Shown here in pieces: positions 21,876-30,023 of a stretch of 41,679 bases of DNA (position 1 is the stretch's first letter; each line of letters starts with the position of its first letter). This stretch comes from a virus. The notes beneath the pieces were generated by a model, which ran no database searches, was not told the origin of the DNA, and saw only the letters and a program-made list of their open reading frames with translations. The translations under genes were made by a program, and so were the position numbers. The DNA is taken from positions 1 to 41,679 of IMG/VR virus record IMGVR_UViG_3300013118_000638. The stretch is one strand, 5' to 3'.

Positions 21876-22766
21876 ATGACCAAGATTCTGACAAAAGATA
21901 TGCAATGGCTATATGATCAGGTGCCCGACGCCGAGGGTGTTCTTGCTCAATTCCAGCCATTTTTTGACCACGGCGCATTTTTAGCAGGAGGCTTTCTTCG
22001 TACTGCAATTACAGAGGGGTCTGCAGTCAAGGCGTTCGATCGGACCCACAGGCCAGGTGACATGGACTTCTTCTTCAGATCACCAGAGCACGCTGAACGC
22101 TTTACAAAGAAAATCCGGGATGATCGTGTCAATCTTGGGCGAGTTTCACTTCATCCCTATCATACAAAGCAATGGGCTTCCGGGCCGAACTCAATGATGA
22201 AGTATGCTTACGATGCTTCATTTACCCTTGCCGATCACTCCGGGATGATGCAATTGATCCACAAGTTCGGCGGAACCCCAAGCCAAATCCTCCAGAGCTT
22301 TGATATCGCCAACTGCAAGATCGCCACTGACGGCAAACAGATCTATATCCGCGAAGGCTGGGAGAAGCTAGAAGAAGATAAGCTGATCCACATCGACGAC
22401 TACCAGGATCTTGTTCCGTGGCGAGTTATCAAGTACATAAACAAAGGTGCAACGAAAGACAAGCCTTCACCCTACAGTCTCTCAGACGACTCAAAGGTTG
22501 GGATCCTCGAGCACGTCATGTCTAAGATGTCATCAGGTCAGTGGGGCAAGCTAATCAATCCTTTGCAAAGGGTCAAGGCACTCCTTACACACTCAAAGCA
22601 GTTAATCAAGACCGAGGACGTCCTGTTCTTCATGAACAAGCTGGGAACCGTCATGATAAGCGAGGCAGGTCCCGGATCTGACCCGTATGACGTGATTGAG
22701 AGAAGGATGAAGACAAAGGACTTTGCTATTCACACTTATGAGCAACGAAAGAAGAAAGAGAAATGA
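21876..22766 (+). CDS. Nucleotidyltransferase-fold protein
   Basis: 296 residues. AGGFLR (37-42) followed by GDMDFFF (61-67, Asp62 and Asp64) is the G-G-x-x-R...D-x-D pattern of the DNA polymerase beta-type nucleotidyltransferase fold, as in CCA-adding enzymes and phage relatives. A further segment, LQSFDIANCKIA near 139-150, is a usual third element in the phage versions. The C-terminal third is helical and basic. It probably transfers a nucleotide to RNA, protein or a small molecule; repair of host-cleaved tRNA is one option. Strong ggagg ribosome site. ATGA overlap with a GDLV gene. Confidence 0.8.
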   Translation: MTKILTKDMQWLYDQVPDAEGVLAQFQPFFDHGAFLAGGFLRTAITEGSAVKAFDRTHRPGDMDFFFRSPEHAERFTKKIRDDRVNLGRVSLHPYHTKQWASGPNSMMKYAYDASFTLADHSGMMQLIHKFGGTPSQILQSFDIANCKIATDGKQIYIREGWEKLEEDKLIHIDDYQDLVPWRVIKYINKGATKDKPSPYSLSDDSKVGILEHVMSKMSSGQWGKLINPLQRVKALLTHSKQLIKTEDVLFFMNKLGTVMISEAGPGSDPYDVIERRMKTKDFAIHTYEQRKKKEK

Positions 22767-22990
22767 AGCTGTTCAGCGCTGGAACATTGGTCTGGTATTC
22801 ATCTCTATTCTGGCTCGGCGATGAGTTGCCTCAAAAAGCCGTGATAACTAAATCCGAGTCAGCCGATCACATAGAGATTCTTGTAAATGAAAAGATTGTC
22901 GTATGCATTCAAGACGAGCTAGCACCCGTCAATGACAAGAACATAGATGATCACAACTGGATTCATGAGTGGGGCCAACCTGAAGCATGA
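22763..22990 (+). CDS. GDLV-family small protein (divergent)
   Basis: 75 residues. SAGTLVWY (5-12) replaces G-D with G-T; KAVITKSE (25-32), IEILVNEKIVV (36-46). The tail after the last strand is polar with two Trp/His clusters. The family assignment rests on strand order and coupling to both neighbours by 4-base overlaps. Confidence 0.74.
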   Translation: MKLFSAGTLVWYSSLFWLGDELPQKAVITKSESADHIEILVNEKIVVCIQDELAPVNDKNIDDHNWIHEWGQPEA

Positions 22991-23262
22991 AGAAGGTGTA
23001 TGTAAAAGATCTGTCAAGAGGTGAGTGCTATAAATATGTTCCGTATAGCTGGCCCAACAGTCTAGCCAATCTGGTCGAACCGGGCGTTGTCCAGTACGTT
23101 GGATCGTATAAGCACGCATACAAAGACGGAAGCAAGTGGAAGAAGCATAGATTTTTATGGATAAAAAAGCCTGAAAAGTTGCAGCATGGTTACAGCTACG
23201 AAGGAAAAGCAACCATCGAACTTTACGGTGACAATATTCGCGGATGTCTGAGATTCATGTGA
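22987..23262 (+). CDS. Small basic aromatic protein, possibly GDLV-related
   Basis: 91 residues, basic and rich in Tyr, Lys and Trp. LSRGECYKYV (9-18) could be a degenerate strand 1 and VVQYVGSYK (34-42) a strand 2, but the rest does not follow the family pattern closely (HRFLWIKKPEKL). I leave the assignment open. 4-base overlaps at both ends place it in the same operon as the surrounding family members. Confidence 0.65.
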   Translation: MKKVYVKDLSRGECYKYVPYSWPNSLANLVEPGVVQYVGSYKHAYKDGSKWKKHRFLWIKKPEKLQHGYSYEGKATIELYGDNIRGCLRFM

Positions 23263-23432
23263 TCAAAAAGGGTGACCTAATCAGAGTCCGCACAGAAATC
23301 AGTTCATTCCCTGACGACAAAGGTATCGTCCTCGCAGTAGACGAAGATGATGCCGGGACACTGCGATACAAAGTTCTTCTTAAGAATGAAATGTGGTGGG
23401 TGCATCAAGATGAAATAGAAGCTATAGCCTAA
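23259..23432 (+). CDS. GDLV-family small protein
   Basis: 57 residues from GTG 23259, which overlaps the previous stop as GTGA and puts the motif at residue 3; an in-frame ATG at 23244 is the alternative. KKGDLIRV, KGIVLAVDEDDAG, YKVLLKNEMWWV, DEIEAI. The DEDDAG turn repeats that of the gene at 9917. One-base overlap with the next gene (TAATG). Confidence 0.82.
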   Translation: MIKKGDLIRVRTEISSFPDDKGIVLAVDEDDAGTLRYKVLLKNEMWWVHQDEIEAIA

Positions 23433-23641
23433 TGATTGCTGTGAATCCAAAAGTAGCTTTTAAAGAAGGTATGATGATCAAGATCGTCGGAAGCATATTC
23501 AAAAACTCTGTAGGCCTTGTTCTCGAAACACCAAAGTCATTTGATACATTTCTCTGGGTATTCGTTGACAATGAGCCTCAATGGATTCATATTAATGATT
23601 GCGAAGCAGCCGAGGAAGACAATGGTAAAGCCTACATATGA
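23432..23641 (+). CDS. GDLV-family small protein (divergent)
   Basis: 69 residues. KEGMMIKI (11-18) is the diverged strand 1; VGLVLETP (27-34), LWVFVDNEPQWIH (41-53). The N-D-C-E-A-A end matches the final-strand position of siblings. It overlaps the next gene by 20 bases. Confidence 0.75.
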   Translation: MIAVNPKVAFKEGMMIKIVGSIFKNSVGLVLETPKSFDTFLWVFVDNEPQWIHINDCEAAEEDNGKAYI

Positions 23642-23894
23642 TCATCACTCGTGGATAAAAGAAGCTATGCCCGAGTATGATCCTGACAGAGAGTTGAACT
23701 TGAAGCCCGGAGATCTGGTGATAGGAACTGGAACGTCATACCGTATGACAAAAAACCTCAAGGGGTTCATAATTAGAAAGACGCAAGCAAGACGTCCGCA
23801 CAGAACTGATGTATATCTCGTCAGGTTCCAGAACGAAGAACCGAAAGAAGTAGATGAGCGATGGCTTCAAAGGATAGAAAATGAAGAAGGGTGA
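23622..23894 (+). CDS. GDLV-family small protein with N-terminal extension
   Basis: 90 residues from ATG 23622. A 27-residue leader with His and Trp precedes KPGDLVIG (28-35); GFIIRKTQARR (48-58), YLVRFQNEEP and WLQRIENEEG follow. The region around strand 2 is strongly basic. The start is uncertain; one closer to the motif is not available as ATG except within the leader at MPEYD. Overlaps the next gene by 14 bases. Confidence 0.78.
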   Translation: MVKPTYDHHSWIKEAMPEYDPDRELNLKPGDLVIGTGTSYRMTKNLKGFIIRKTQARRPHRTDVYLVRFQNEEPKEVDERWLQRIENEEG

Positions 23895-24078
23895 CATGGT
23901 CCGGTTCCGAACTGTAATCAATCACCGCGCTGAGGAGCTGTCTGAGTGGAAATACGGTGTTGTCGTCAAGGAGTATGAATCCTGGGAGAAGATCGTTTCT
24001 ATTCTCCACGCCGGCACAGTCGTAAGAATCAAGGCAGCTCATGTTCAAATCCACCAGCGTGGCCCGGAAAAAAGGTAG
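23881..24078 (+). CDS. GDLV-family small protein
   Basis: 65 residues. KKGDMVRF (2-9), YGVVVKEYES (25-34), VSILHAGTVVRIK (39-51). Basic tail. It ends the second dense family block; an AT-rich 35-base gap leads to the tagged gene at 24114. Confidence 0.83.
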   Translation: MKKGDMVRFRTVINHRAEELSEWKYGVVVKEYESWEKIVSILHAGTVVRIKAAHVQIHQRGPEKR

Positions 24079-24113
24079 CTCTGTCTAATATATATTATTA
24101 TTAGGGGCAGATC

Positions 24114-24326
24114 ATGATTAAAATAACTGCAAAACAACTCCGCGAGCTAATAAGAGAAGTTGCTAAACGTCGACCCGATGGTTGGTTGCCTTCAACTGCT
24201 AAGAACCTTCACTTAGACAAGAAGTTTAAGTCCGCCGGCGGATGGCCTGAAGGTGAGTATGACCCGCCTGTCAATGTCAGAATCAGCAACTATCTCAAGT
24301 CCCTCGGCCTTTTAGACGAAGATTAA
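24114..24326 (+). CDS. Tagged protein 4: short capsid-targeting-like protein
   Basis: 70 residues. The tag is at residues 3-19 (KITAKQLRELIREVAKR) but lacks the terminal L-x-E. The body has HLDKKFKSAGGWPEG and then D-P-P-V-N-x-x-I-x-x-Y-L-K-S-L-G-L, a pattern I recall from short tagged proteins in marine phage sequences and similar to part of the gene at 20181. An aggggc ribosome site precedes the ATG. The body function is unknown. Confidence 0.75.
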   Translation: MIKITAKQLRELIREVAKRRPDGWLPSTAKNLHLDKKFKSAGGWPEGEYDPPVNVRISNYLKSLGLLDED

Positions 24327-24370
24327 AAATATAGAGCTCTGCATAGTTATACTATACACGGAGGTAATAT

Positions 24371-24577
24371 ATGAAGAGTGATGATGTCACAAAGATACAA
24401 GAAGTACATGATAAAAGATTAAGTAGATTTGCAAAGATCAAAGGGGAGCTTACGCTGCTTATGATCTTGTGTCGCAAGTTAATCACATTTAAAATGCCGT
24501 GGCAATACTATTTTCTCGGTGCAATGCTATGGGCTGACGGAATGTTGGCAGGCTGGTTATGCTCAAACCCTTTTTAA
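24371..24577 (+). CDS. Small membrane protein, unknown
   Basis: 68 residues. A charged, helical N-terminal half is followed by hydrophobic stretches LTLLMILCRKLITF (28-41) and YYFLGAMLWADGMLAGWLC (46-64), giving one or two membrane helices. It has a ggagg ribosome site with a TATACT box (24348-24353) upstream. It overlaps the secreted-protein gene behind it by 19 bases, so the two are probably co-translated. Confidence 0.68.
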   Translation: MKSDDVTKIQEVHDKRLSRFAKIKGELTLLMILCRKLITFKMPWQYYFLGAMLWADGMLAGWLCSNPF

Positions 24578-24984
24578 TAACGGGGGTAGGTATTCTACTG
24601 GCTGCTTGTATTTTTGCAGCGTCTAGACAACAAACACACCAGTTCAAGGCTGTAATTACCGGACATGATAATACATGGGTCAATAATTACGCACATGCTA
24701 GAATCTCTATGATCCCGGAAAAGGGTTGGTTCATTAAGCCCGAAGCACCAGTAAAGATATCCATCAAACACACTCAGAATATTGAGCTTAGCCAGACAGA
24801 ACTTACGATCAAAGACGTGCGCTGGGGTAAAAAAGTAAAGTCAGCAAACTTTGACATACTAATCAAAGGTAAGAAGGTTGGCATAGCAGAGATTGATGCT
24901 GATCTCGTATTCTCTACATGCAATAAAAGTGTCTGTATAGAAAATACCGGGCGCCTAACGAAGACCATAATAGTAAAGCCATGA
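24559..24984 (+). CDS. Exported protein, probable lipoprotein, with C-x4-C pair
   Basis: 141 residues. The N-terminal hydrophobic segment (4-20) contains the lipobox-like LLAAC (Cys17). The mature part is predicted beta-sandwich: ARISMIPEKGWFIK, VKISIKHTQN, DILIKGKKVG, then VFSTCNKSVC with Cys121 and Cys126. This layout resembles a secreted family I associate with Myxococcota (beta domain ending in F-S-x-C-x4-C) and, more loosely, the periplasmic domain of DsbD. Both comparisons are from memory. It is followed, after a 4-base overlap, by a GDLV gene. Confidence 0.7.
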   Translation: MLKPFLITGVGILLAACIFAASRQQTHQFKAVITGHDNTWVNNYAHARISMIPEKGWFIKPEAPVKISIKHTQNIELSQTELTIKDVRWGKKVKSANFDILIKGKKVGIAEIDADLVFSTCNKSVCIENTGRLTKTIIVKP

Positions 24985-25205
24985 AATACAATCCCGGCGA
25001 CATGGTTATAATAAAAGAATGTTCAGACTATACAGCAAGTTCAAAAAGCTGGACGTGGAAAGATAAGTCTGGAATTGTTATTAACTGCTTAGATCCACTT
25101 GTAATGGCAATTGCTGATGCAGGAACTGGCGGATACGACTACCAGATCTTCCTCGCCGGAGAACTTGTTTATTTCCACGAGGATGAATTAATCAGGGTAG
25201 GATAG
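24981..25205 (+). CDS. GDLV-family small protein
   Basis: 74 residues. NPGDMVII (4-11), SGIVINCL (30-37), YDYQIFLAGELVYFH (51-65) and a terminal ELIRV. Only six bases separate it from dnaJ, so it is transcribed with the chaperone and site-2 protease genes. Confidence 0.82.
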   Translation: MKYNPGDMVIIKECSDYTASSKSWTWKDKSGIVINCLDPLVMAIADAGTGGYDYQIFLAGELVYFHEDELIRVG

Positions 25206-25211
25206 TATTAC

Positions 25212-26228
25212 GTGAAGAACTATTACGATATCTTGGGTGTAAAGAAAGATGCTACTCAAGCACAAATCAAAAAGTCATATAGAAACCTGGCTAAGAGATA
25301 TCACCCAGACACTTCAAAAGAGACAAACGCAGAAGAGCTGTTCAAAGAAGTCGCTGAAGCATACACAGTCTTAGGCGATAAGGACAAAAGAAAATCATAC
25401 GATAATCCTGCACCAAAAGGGTTCCCGCCTCCAGGTCCAGGCTTCGGTGATTTCTTTAGCCAGTTTACGGGCGGGTTTGAAGATTTATTCACAAGTCGCC
25501 GAGGCTACAAGCAGAACCCAAAGCCTACAAATCTTCGCTATCGACTTAATATCGATTTCTTCGCAGCAGCGATAGGAAAAGTAATCGATCTAAAGGTTGA
25601 GCGTATGGTGCCATGCAAGACATGCGATGGGTCAGGAAGCACAGACAAGACTGTCAAGGCTGTATGCAAGAAGTGTCACGGGCAAGGTAACACTACTTTT
25701 TTGCAAGGCTTCTTCCAGATGACACGAACATGTGAGGAATGCAATGGTAAAGGCACAAATATAACGAATCCATGCAATTCATGTCTGGGCAAGGGCTTGA
25801 AAAACACACACGAGTCTATCAAGGTCAACATCCCAGCAGGAGTCGAAAATAACAACGTAATCAAAGTCAAGGGATACGGACATCAAAATGTAAAAGGCTC
25901 ACCTCCTGGCGATCTTTTTCTAGAAGTAAGAGTAGGTGAGCATGGTAACTTCAAGCGGGTGGGAAACGATATTCATACCAGCGTTGTTATTTCTATACCT
26001 GAATCAATATTGGGTTGCCGAAGAGAGATTGAAACGGTCGCCGGCCCGGCCAAGCGATTAGTAATTCCTGACTGCACCAAGCCCGGAGACACGATTCGTC
26101 TCAAAGGTGAAGGTGTCAACGGCGGCGATCACGTTGTCACAATAAGGGTAACATTTCCCAGAACCCTTAGCAAAGAATTAGAAGACGCTTACGAGCAAGT
26201 TTATGAAGTTACTCACCCGAAAGGATAA
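25212..26228 (+). CDS. dnaJ: DnaJ chaperone (type I Hsp40)
   Basis: 338 residues from GTG 25212. J domain with HPD at 31-33; a Gly/Phe-rich linker (about 65-95); the zinc region with four C-x-x-C-x-G-x-G repeats from Cys135 (CKTCDGSG, CKKCHGQG, CEECNGKG, CNSCLGKG) to about 195; then the C-terminal beta domains. It is slightly shorter than E. coli DnaJ (376) but complete in domains. DnaJ stimulates the ATPase of DnaK and delivers unfolded substrates; no DnaK or GrpE is in the window, so it would have to work with the host chaperone. It is followed eight bases later by the protease gene. Confidence 0.95.
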   Translation: MKNYYDILGVKKDATQAQIKKSYRNLAKRYHPDTSKETNAEELFKEVAEAYTVLGDKDKRKSYDNPAPKGFPPPGPGFGDFFSQFTGGFEDLFTSRRGYKQNPKPTNLRYRLNIDFFAAAIGKVIDLKVERMVPCKTCDGSGSTDKTVKAVCKKCHGQGNTTFLQGFFQMTRTCEECNGKGTNITNPCNSCLGKGLKNTHESIKVNIPAGVENNNVIKVKGYGHQNVKGSPPGDLFLEVRVGEHGNFKRVGNDIHTSVVISIPESILGCRREIETVAGPAKRLVIPDCTKPGDTIRLKGEGVNGGDHVVTIRVTFPRTLSKELEDAYEQVYEVTHPKG

Positions 26229-26236
26229 TTATTAAT

Positions 26237-27046
26237 ATGTTAACATTCGTCGGTATTATTACATTCGTCGTATTTGTTCATGAATTTGGACATTACCTTG
26301 CTGCAAAGTCAGTAGGGATCCCAGTCAAGACATTCTCCCTCGGCTTCGGCCCCAAACTCCTCAGCTTCAATGCACGAGGAACTGAGTGGAGATTATCGCT
26401 TATACCTCTCGGCGGATACGTTCGCCTGGAAGGTGACGATGATTATGAGAACCTTGCAGAGGATCCTAATTCATTCTGGGGATGTAAACCTTGGAAGCGG
26501 ATTCTAATTGCAGTGGCGGGTCCCGTGGTAAACCTAGCACTACCTCTGGCACTATTCTTTGGCTATTACTATGGTCAAAAGGTTGAAGTTGAGCATCAAA
26601 CCCCGGCCGGAGTCATGGTAAAAGTTCACGAGGTAGATGCAAAGGTTGCAGCTCAAGCGTCCTATAGGATGACGAAAGACATGTATGCATCAATCGGTCG
26701 CGCAGTTAGTCACCTCAAGCAAAGCGGGGTCAAGAAAGAAGATCTCGGCGGGCCAGTAGCAATATATAATGAGACGCAAAGAGCTGTAAGGAAATCTGAG
26801 GAGACTAAAGACTGGGGATTCCTAATTCAGTGGATCGCTTTCTTCTCAATCAATCTGGGCGCCATGAATCTACTACCTATACCACTATTGGACGGCGGGC
26901 ATATTATGCTGTCTACCTATGAATGGATCACTCGCAAGCGCATATCAATGTCAGTCCGAGGCAAGCTTCATTTCGTAGGATTGTTATTTGTCTGTGCACT
27001 AATGGGCTTGGCAATCTATACCGATGTAGCTAGACTAATTGGCTAA
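26237..27046 (+). CDS. rseP: Site-2 metalloprotease (RseP/M50 family) without PDZ domains
   Basis: 269 residues. The zinc motif HEFGH is at 15-19 in the first membrane helix, and the second half of the site, LLDGGH with Asp219, is in a later helix; three to four membrane segments are apparent. E. coli RseP is about 450 residues with two periplasmic PDZ domains; here the central part (about 115-190) is too short and has no PDZ motif. The family cuts anti-sigma factors and signal peptides within the membrane. A PDZ-less enzyme may be less restrained or be guided by another protein. Its last 4 bases overlap the convergent gene on the other strand. Confidence 0.9.
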   Translation: MLTFVGIITFVVFVHEFGHYLAAKSVGIPVKTFSLGFGPKLLSFNARGTEWRLSLIPLGGYVRLEGDDDYENLAEDPNSFWGCKPWKRILIAVAGPVVNLALPLALFFGYYYGQKVEVEHQTPAGVMVKVHEVDAKVAAQASYRMTKDMYASIGRAVSHLKQSGVKKEDLGGPVAIYNETQRAVRKSEETKDWGFLIQWIAFFSINLGAMNLLPIPLLDGGHIMLSTYEWITRKRISMSVRGKLHFVGLLFVCALMGLAIYTDVARLIG

Positions 27047-28305
27047 CCACCGGTGCAGATATTGAGGAAGATCCTGCGCAAGGATTCAAATACCTCATTG
27101 GTTGTAGGATGATCACCAAGCGGGTGGAAGTTGTCTCGAACCCTAAAGATATCATCAAAGCTATCATAGAATCCATTGTCTGAATATACGTGCACGATGA
27201 ATGGTGAGTTTGCCACAATGGCTCCTACTTCTGCTTCTCTGTGTTGAGGGATTGCTAGATCATGTGTCTGGCCTTCTTCATCTGTCATGAGAATGATAAC
27301 CTTGTTTGACCCAGGCCGAAATGATAATCTAAAGGTGTTCTCAACGACATAGCGAATAGCATCCCACGATGGCTCATCACCGCCTCCACGACTTCTTGCC
27401 ATCTCTAGCGCAGTCTCAAGATGTTGCAAGAACTCATCTCGTGGCACAAAGTCTGTAATCAATCTCATCTTGCCATCGAGGTAGTTGGCACCCGGAATAG
27501 AATGAGAGCCAATCACAACGAGACTGAACTTAAAGTTGCGTGTAAGATCGTCTTCGAGCAGAGGAGCAATACCGTAAATGGTTCGTTCAATCTCATCGTC
27601 AAAGGATCCGGACACATCAATGATAAACGTAAGGTCAACACTGCCCGTGTCAAAGCCTTCGTCAATCTCACCATCACAATCATTGTCTTTGCCATCGCAA
27701 AGTTCCGGGGAAGGCAAAACCATGCCAACGCAATCAGACTCCATTGATCCGTCAACACAATATCTAATACCCGGCTTGCATTCACCTACAAGAATCGTCT
27801 CCTGCGGACCGTCATAGCAGACTTCCATCGTAGTGTTGGGAAGCTGATCATCAACTACACCGTTACAATCATTGTCAATGCTGTCGCAAACCTCAGGGCT
27901 CGGACCAGCATGACCATCGCACCTCAGGTATCCGTCATAGCACATCCAGACACCGGGACTGCATATGCCCACACCGTATTCGATATCATCTTGCATACCG
28001 CAAAGCTGTGCTTGCTCTGGATAGTCTTCGTCAATTGCGCCATCACAATCATTGTCAAGGCCGTCACAAACTTCTGCTGTCGGGTCGGTGACACCTTCAC
28101 ATTCTGACCACCCAGCGTATGAGCATGTCTGCTTGCCCCACGAGCATATTCCGGTTCTGACTTTTTTATCTTCCCACGTCCGGCCAGCACCGTCACAATA
28201 TAGAATACTGCCAGGTGTGCAGTCAAGCGCGATAAGCTTATCATCTTCACATGCCCCTGCAAGAAGCAATGCCACTGAGATGGAAACGACCGCAGCCCAT
28301 TTCAT
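27043..28305 (-). CDS. MopE-repeat and von Willebrand A domain lipoprotein
   Basis: 420 residues on the - strand. Signal peptide with lipobox LLAGAC (Cys19). Three repeats follow, each with G-x-C-x2-G...C...W-x-x-C-x-G and the metal-binding core C-D-x-x-D-N-D-C-[D/N]-G at about 80, 140 and 203. Residues 225-420 form a VWA domain with an intact MIDAS DVSGS at 230-234. MopE-type repeats with VWA domains are typical of secreted or surface proteins of Myxococcota and relatives. Adhesion or surface masking is plausible. It is transcribed opposite to its surroundings with two other envelope genes, which looks like an inserted cassette. Confidence 0.88.
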   Translation of the reverse strand: MKWAAVVSISVALLLAGACEDDKLIALDCTPGSILYCDGAGRTWEDKKVRTGICSWGKQTCSYAGWSECEGVTDPTAEVCDGLDNDCDGAIDEDYPEQAQLCGMQDDIEYGVGICSPGVWMCYDGYLRCDGHAGPSPEVCDSIDNDCNGVVDDQLPNTTMEVCYDGPQETILVGECKPGIRYCVDGSMESDCVGMVLPSPELCDGKDNDCDGEIDEGFDTGSVDLTFIIDVSGSFDDEIERTIYGIAPLLEDDLTRNFKFSLVVIGSHSIPGANYLDGKMRLITDFVPRDEFLQHLETALEMARSRGGGDEPSWDAIRYVVENTFRLSFRPGSNKVIILMTDEEGQTHDLAIPQHREAEVGAIVANSPFIVHVYSDNGFYDSFDDIFRVRDNFHPLGDHPTTNEVFESLRRIFLNICTGG

Positions 28306-28766
28306 TTTAGCTCCTCCATGCCTTTAATACATGATTCCCGGGAGCTATAAAAAGGAATTGTAAGGACTGAGCTCTTAAGCCATCTAAACCTAATGCTTTT
28401 GATCGGGGTGTCTTTGCCCCCTAGATTACCCATCATAACAACTGGCAAAGCTTTTTGCTGGGAAGTTAAATTATATGAGAGGACTGCAATGTCACCGTGA
28501 ACCTCAAGCACGCCAACAATAGATCCTCGAACCTCAGCTTTGGGTATGCCGATGAAGACACGTGAGAAGCTACCGCGTTCCCGAGTAACATCGTTCTCAA
28601 TGTACCCAACCCAGTCACAAAGACCGTTCTTACCCGGGATGTAGTATGTGGTCTCAGCGGCAAAGATGATCTCAGGCTTTTGGTCAGCTGAGATGATGTA
28701 AGTGAATCCGGCTATTATTAATAGACCGAGTAGAATTGAAAGTCTTGAAAACTTTTCCCGTATCAT
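28302..28766 (-). CDS. Membrane-anchored exported protein, unknown
   Basis: 154 residues on the - strand. A basic start and one hydrophobic helix (residues 9-26, LSILLGLLIIAGFTYIIS) anchor or export it. The remaining domain looks beta-rich (AAETTYYIPG, FSRVFIGIP, GSIVGVLEVHGDIAVLSYNL). Two cysteines may pair. I recognise no family. It overlaps both neighbours by 4 bases, so the three-gene cassette is a tight operon. Confidence 0.74.
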   Translation of the reverse strand: MIREKFSRLSILLGLLIIAGFTYIISADQKPEIIFAAETTYYIPGKNGLCDWVGYIENDVTRERGSFSRVFIGIPKAEVRGSIVGVLEVHGDIAVLSYNLTSQQKALPVVMMGNLGGKDTPIKSIRFRWLKSSVLTIPFYSSRESCIKGMEELK

Positions 28767-29047
28767 TCACCCTCGCTTGACTGACGCTCCACTGTAATAA
28801 AAGGCATCTTTATCAATTGTGCTTTGACTTCTGTGTTAGATGCATTGAAACCTGCAGCAGTAAAAAAGACTTGGTGCTTCATCTTTGGCTTCTGATTTGC
28901 TACTGCCCACTCACCTTTAACTACATGCCACATCTGTGGAATCTTAGTAATTTTTGGCTGGGTATCAATATCATTTGCCATTGCCGAGAGGCTGGTAGAA
29001 AGAACAACTGACCCCATCAAAAGGACTCTTGTTAAATTCGCAAACAT
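28763..29047 (-). CDS. Small secreted protein, unknown
   Basis: 94 residues on the - strand, first gene of the reverse cassette. Typical signal peptide with cleavage likely after SAMA (about residue 24). The mature part is basic and beta-like, with no cysteines. Strong aggag ribosome site at 29056-29060 (reverse). No family is recognised. Confidence 0.74.
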   Translation of the reverse strand: MFANLTRVLLMGSVVLSTSLSAMANDIDTQPKITKIPQMWHVVKGEWAVANQKPKMKHQVFFTAAGFNASNTEVKAQLIKMPFITVERQSSEGE

Positions 29048-29080
29048 GTTTTGTGCTCCTGTTGCTTCATACGCGCCATT

Positions 29081-29121
29081 TATAAATATGGACTTATAAG
29101 CTAAATTCGTCTATATTTATA
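29081..29121. promoter_or_regulatory. Divergent promoter region with two TATAAATA boxes
   Basis: The 78-base gap between the divergent genes holds TATAAATA on the + strand (29081-29088) and the same octamer on the - strand (29121-29114). Each sits upstream of the gene it points toward. TATAAATA is the T4 late-promoter consensus; here the similarity may be chance in AT-rich DNA. Confidence 0.4.
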
Positions 29122-29125
29122 CTTG

Positions 29126-29974
29126 ATGGATATAAAAAACCTTAAAAAGTATATAATTTTATGCATAATCATGATTGTGACTTCTTCATGTGCGTCATCT
29201 TATTGCGCTGTTAAAGATCTTTCAAGGACCGTAGAAGAAAAACTACCCAGACAATCTTTTGCATTGATACAAAATTCTTTAGACCTCAAGGCATGCAAAT
29301 CAATCGGAACTAATCTTCTCTCTGCATGTCAAACTGCAACGCTCGGATCCGCGTCCTCGGGTATGTTCGTAGGCAGAAGCAAGATCGACAGCACAGTAGG
29401 CTACGTTTTGACTGCAGGTCATAGCTGTGATGCGCAAGGCTTCAAGAAAAGATATGATAAGCCAGACGTCATCATCACAGTCGAGGCGCAAAGAATGAAT
29501 ATTGTTACGTATCATGGGCAATCATACCCGGCAACAATCGTCAAGATGAATCATCAATATGATATGTGCTTGCTACAGGTTCACGGCATCGGAGATCATC
29601 CAGCTCCAGTTCGCGTATCAGAGACCCCCCCGGTCCGCACACAAAAATCATACAACATCGCCGCTCCGCTCGGAATATTTAATACGAAGATGGTGTTCAT
29701 GTTCAAGGGCTTGTTCTCAGGATACAACAAGCAAGGTTACGCACTATATACACTGCCTACAAAGCCTGGATCAAGCGGATCATCAATCTTAAATGCTGAT
29801 GGTGAGATTATAGGCATGATCTTTGCAGGCTACCGCGGAATTGAAAGCATTGCTATTTCCTCTCCACATCATGCGCTTAAGGCGTTTATCGAGGACAATA
29901 TCAAGATGGGTGAGCTAGCATTGCACACCCGCCAAAAAATGCTTGAAGCAAGAATCCTTGATCTTATAAGATAA
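29126..29974 (+). CDS. Trypsin-like serine protease lipoprotein
   Basis: 282 residues from ATG 29126 (a TTG three bases earlier is less likely). Signal peptide with lipobox-like TSSC (Cys22). Triad in chymotrypsin-fold order: LTAGHS (His99), QYDMCL (Asp146), GSSGSS (Ser217). The C-terminal 30 residues are helical. It is the second exported serine protease of this fold in the window (see 6400), but the two share little beyond the motifs. No PDZ domain is present. It is the first + strand gene after the reverse cassette. Confidence 0.86.
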   Translation: MDIKNLKKYIILCIIMIVTSSCASSYCAVKDLSRTVEEKLPRQSFALIQNSLDLKACKSIGTNLLSACQTATLGSASSGMFVGRSKIDSTVGYVLTAGHSCDAQGFKKRYDKPDVIITVEAQRMNIVTYHGQSYPATIVKMNHQYDMCLLQVHGIGDHPAPVRVSETPPVRTQKSYNIAAPLGIFNTKMVFMFKGLFSGYNKQGYALYTLPTKPGSSGSSILNADGEIIGMIFAGYRGIESIAISSPHHALKAFIEDNIKMGELALHTRQKMLEARILDLIR

Positions 29975-30023
29975 ACATTCCCACAGCTCAAATTATAATC
30001 TATCATACTAACAGACGGGTTAT

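Noticed and set aside
23030-23037. TATAAATA inside the gene at 22987 as a late promoter
   Set aside because: It lies within coding sequence in the middle of an operon, and an octamer of this composition is expected by chance a few times in a window this size.
24030-24078. Sequence gttcaaatcc as the T arm of a second tRNA
   Set aside because: No acceptor, D or anticodon stems can be formed around it, and it lies inside a GDLV gene.
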